A DNA stretch of 64,000 nucleotides from assembly GCF_900115495.1 (NCBI RefSeq), contig NZ_FOWR01000004.1, forward strand, positions 62,001 through 126,000, given 5' to 3'. Position 1 is the stretch's first letter. Each line of letters opens with the position of its first letter. This stretch comes from Enterovibrio norvegicus DSM 15893. GTDB taxonomy: Bacteria; Pseudomonadota; Gammaproteobacteria; Enterobacterales; Vibrionaceae. A model generated the notes under the pieces. That model ran no database searches and had not been told where the DNA came from. It was given only the letters and a program-made list of their open reading frames with translations. The translations under genes and the position numbers were made by a program. Of the stretch, positions 61,327-64,000 are shown in pieces.

Positions 61327-64000
61327 TCAATGGCTCGGTTTAGGGGCCTCTTCACCAATTCCTTTATCGCCAAGCGCGACATCGTCGAGATCTGCATCGA
61401 TACCGTCATGCAATGCTTCCTCTTCGACTTCATCCATTTCCCCTTGGTGCAATTTGTGTTGATCCGCAATGAAGGTGTACATCACAGGCAGCACGAACAA
61501 GGTGAATAAGGTGCCCACGGCAAGGCCTGCTACAATCACGAGCCCGATGTTGTAGCGGGATGCTGCGCCCGCGCCTGTGGCAAACAGCAAGGGGATCAAA
61601 CCTGCAATCATGGCGGATGTGGTCATTAAAATAGGACGAAGACGCACAGTGGCAGCTTCAATGATCGCCGCTTGTTTAGACGCACCTTTCAGTATTTGCT
61701 CTTCTTTGGCGACTTCACACATCAAAATGCCGTGCTTGGTGATAAGCCCTACCAAGGTGATCAATCCGACCTGCGAGTAGATGTTCATCGAGGTTTCCCC
61801 TGATACATGTGTCCACCCCAAGGCAATCAATGCGCCACTGATGGCAAGAGGAACGGTGAACATGATCACCAAAGGATCACGAACACTTTCAAACTGGCTT
61901 GCGAGCACCAAGAAGATGATGGCCAATGCCAGCGCGAAGGTTTGGTATAAGGAACTGCCTTCCTCCACGAATTGACGCGCTTCGCCCATAAAGGAATAGG
62001 TGTAACCTTGTGGTAAGTCAGTGACCGCTAATCCTTCAAGGAAGGCGATGGCATCGCCCATTGCAACATTTGGGGCAGGCACAGCTTCAATCGAAATAGA
62101 GTTCATTTGGTTGTAATGGGGCAGTGATTTCGCTTGTCCATCCACGGTGAAGCTGACCAAGCTAGAGAGCGGAATGGCGGATCCGTCTTGTGTCGTCACG
62201 TAGAATTTATTGATGTTATGCGGGTTGGCGCGGTTAACCCGATCAAGTTGCGGAACGACCTCATAAGAGCGACCATCAATGTTGACGCGATTGATGTACC
62301 CGCCACTCATCATGGTGCCTAACGTCGCGCCTATCTCTTGCATGGTGACGCCATACGCCCCGGCTGCATTTCTATCAATGTGCAGACGCACTAAGCCTGA
62401 ATCGTATTTTAAATTCACGTCCGAATAGACGAAAAGCGGGCTGGCTTTCACTTTCTCTAAGATCTTGTTGCCAATGTTGAACAAGGTTTCAAAATCTGCA
62501 GGGCTTGTGATCACGAACTGAACCGGCAAGCCGCCAGATGCGCCGGGCAACGAGGGCATTTGATAGGCAGTTGCATTGATGCCTGGGATGTCTTTCGCCG
62601 CTTTGTTGATGTTGGCGGATATTTCTTTCTGGCTTAACGCTCTGTCACTCCACGGAATCAATGGGCCAATCGCGATGCCTTGGCTGCTGGTCGGCACGCC
62701 GACAAGGGCTAGCGACGCTTCTGCTTGTGGTTGATCGGCGATGATATTCGCAATCAATTTCATGTTGGCTTGAATGTAATCGTTATTCGACGTGGAAGGT
62801 GTGCTGCCTATTACCACGACCACGCCCTGATCTTCATCAGGCGCGAGTTGGGAAGGTACAAAGGTAAACAGCATGGGAAGGGCGACGAACACGGCAATCG
62901 CAAAGACAACCACGACGCGTTTGTGTTCCATGATGGCGTGAAGGCCGTGCTGATAGCGCTGGGTTAATCCACCTAACACGCGTTCAACCGTGGCTTCAAA
63001 GCGGCTCGGTTGGGTGTGTGGTTTGAGCATTTTGGAACACATCATGGGCGACAAGGTGAGCGCCACGAAGCCTGAGATAAACACGGCGCCAGCGAGGGTG
63101 AGCGCGAATTCTTTGAACAATGCGCCTGTGACGCCGCCCATCAGGGCAATCGGTGCGTAAACCGCGGCAAGGGTGATGGTCATTGAGATGATAGGGACGG
63201 CGATTTCTCGTGTCGCTTCGAGCGCGGCTTTAAAAGGTTTGGTACCCATCTTGATGTGTCTATCGACGTTTTCCACCACCACAATGGCATCGTCGACCAC
63301 CAGCCCGATGGCCAATACCATGGCGAGTAAGGTCATCAAATTCAACGTGAAGCCAAAGGCTTGCATGACGACAGCGACGCCAATGAGTGACAAGGGAATG
63401 GTAACAATAGGAATGACGACGGCGCGAAACGATCCAAGGAACAGCAAGATCACCACAATCACAATGAGTGCGGCTTCGCCGATGGTTTTTACGACTTCGT
63501 CGATTGAATCTATGATTGCCAGCGTGGAGTCATACAGTACGCTGGCTTTCATGGTGGACGGCAAATTGTGTTGAATCGACGTGAACAAACCACTGATGCC
63601 TGCTGCCACGTCCAGCGGATTGGCGGTTGGGGTGGCGTTAATACCGATAATGACCGCTTCTCGTCCGTTGGCTAACGCGCGGAAGCTGTCGTTACTTTTG
63701 CTCATGTTCACTTCGGCCACGTCACTGAGCAGCACAACTTGGCCTTTCTGGCTTTTAATGATGAGGTTGCGTAACCCTTCTACCGTGTCAACTTGGCTGT
63801 CGATCGTACTGTTTAACACAGTGAAATAACTGCTGAACTGGCCGACGGCGGATTGATAGTTGTTTTGCTGCAAGATGCCGACAAGATCTGAGGTGGAGAG
63901 CTCGTACTGTCCCAACTTTTCCGGATCTGGCCATATTCGCAAAGCGAACGGGGCGCCGCCCATCATGGAAATATTGGACACCCCGTTGATGGTCGAAAGT
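61327..64000 (-). CDS. RND (HAE1/AcrB-type) efflux pump, inner-membrane subunit, N-terminus off window
   Basis: The right edge cuts the gene; the minus-strand frame is open to the last base and begins inside the porter domain (LSTINGVSNISMMGGAPFAL). About 890 residues are visible. TM4 proton-relay segment LAIGLVVDDAIVVVENVDRH holds the paired aspartates; two porter and docking regions and TM7-12 follow (IFLVLASQFESVRDPLVIMF, LVGLITKHGILMCEVAKEE, RLRPILMTTSAMIAGLIP). The end is acidic, EEEALHDGIDADLDD. It exports drugs or other amphiphiles with an adaptor and TolC whose genes would lie upstream, out of view. Confidence 0.93.
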   Translation of the reverse strand, partial: LSTINGVSNISMMGGAPFALRIWPDPEKLGQYELSTSDLVGILQQNNYQSAVGQFSSYFTVLNSTIDSQVDTVEGLRNLIIKSQKGQVVLLSDVAEVNMSKSNDSFRALANGREAVIIGINATPTANPLDVAAGISGLFTSIQHNLPSTMKASVLYDSTLAIIDSIDEVVKTIGEAALIVIVVILLFLGSFRAVVIPIVTIPLSLIGVAVVMQAFGFTLNLMTLLAMVLAIGLVVDDAIVVVENVDRHIKMGTKPFKAALEATREIAVPIISMTITLAAVYAPIALMGGVTGALFKEFALTLAGAVFISGFVALTLSPMMCSKMLKPHTQPSRFEATVERVLGGLTQRYQHGLHAIMEHKRVVVVFAIAVFVALPMLFTFVPSQLAPDEDQGVVVVIGSTPSTSNNDYIQANMKLIANIIADQPQAEASLALVGVPTSSQGIAIGPLIPWSDRALSQKEISANINKAAKDIPGINATAYQMPSLPGASGGLPVQFVITSPADFETLFNIGNKILEKVKASPLFVYSDVNLKYDSGLVRLHIDRNAAGAYGVTMQEIGATLGTMMSGGYINRVNIDGRSYEVVPQLDRVNRANPHNINKFYVTTQDGSAIPLSSLVSFTVDGQAKSLPHYNQMNSISIEAVPAPNVAMGDAIAFLEGLAVTDLPQGYTYSFMGEARQFVEEGSSLYQTFALALAIIFLVLASQFESVRDPLVIMFTVPLAISGALIALGWTHVSGETSMNIYSQVGLITLVGLITKHGILMCEVAKEEQILKGASKQAAIIEAATVRLRPILMTTSAMIAGLIPLLFATGAGAASRYNIGLVIVAGLAVGTLFTLFVLPVMYTFIADQHKLHQGEMDEVEEEALHDGIDADLDDVALGDKGIGEEAPKPSH

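Overview
The window looks like a chromosomal segment of a marine gammaproteobacterium, most likely a member of the Vibrionaceae (Vibrio, Photobacterium, Enterovibrio or Grimontia type). This rests on the mixture of genes: a malI-malX-malY locus, tryptophanase with a tnaC leader peptide, RlmF, a PpiB cyclophilin, a DUF3087 protein, a catalase with an OxyR-like site, and palindromic interspersed repeats of a kind I associate with this family. No rRNA, tRNA, CRISPR array, phage gene or transposase was recognised. Coding density is high, with AT-rich gaps near 16.1-16.7 kb, 29.8-30.4 kb and 36.5-36.9 kb. Genus-level assignment is inference only.

Layout. 1-5.5 kb: a demethylase operon (truncated DgcA-like flavoprotein, DgcB-like Fe-S membrane protein, EtfA, EtfB) for oxidative N-demethylation of dimethylglycine or a similar methylamine. 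5.6-7.4 kb: small glutaredoxin, ArsR repressor and an ACR3 arsenite exporter, with two ArsR-like operators. 7.7-11.9 kb: arginase-family hydrolase, CHASE-GGDEF diguanylate cyclase, RhlE-type helicase. 12.1-15 kb: a carboxylate-amine ligase, an aspartoacylase-family hydrolase and a small protein, probably one operon. 15.5-17.7 kb: zinc-ribbon protein and, after an AT-rich stretch, a methyltransferase.

17.8-26.3 kb is a phosphate-ester module. A DeoR regulator, a complete Ugp-like ABC importer and a class III metallophosphoesterase run in one direction. A Na/phosphate transporter with a PhoU-like tail and a histidine phosphatase run in the other. 26.4-29.8 kb: formaldehyde-related genes (GFA protein, class III alcohol dehydrogenase) and a dicarboxylate symporter. 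30.3-36.5 kb: an unknown protein, a site-2 protease and the malI/malX-malY locus, with two near-identical MalI operators in the divergent promoter region.

36.9-43 kb: a secreted FG-GAP protein, a glycosyltransferase plus DedA-LssY fusion pair, and a PhoP/PhoQ-like two-component system. 43-46.1 kb: two lipoproteins, tryptophanase and its leader peptide. 46.4-49.7 kb: two tandem paralogous P-loop GTPases and a K+ channel with RCK domain. 49.9-55 kb: small conserved proteins, RlmF, a DUF4177/YidD/TM2 cluster, DUF3087 and a Cys-rich protein; two copies of a palindromic repeat lie here. 55.5-64 kb: catalase, PAP2 phosphatase, DedA protein, a RodA-type SEDS protein, PpiB and the C-terminal part of an RND efflux pump that runs off the right edge.
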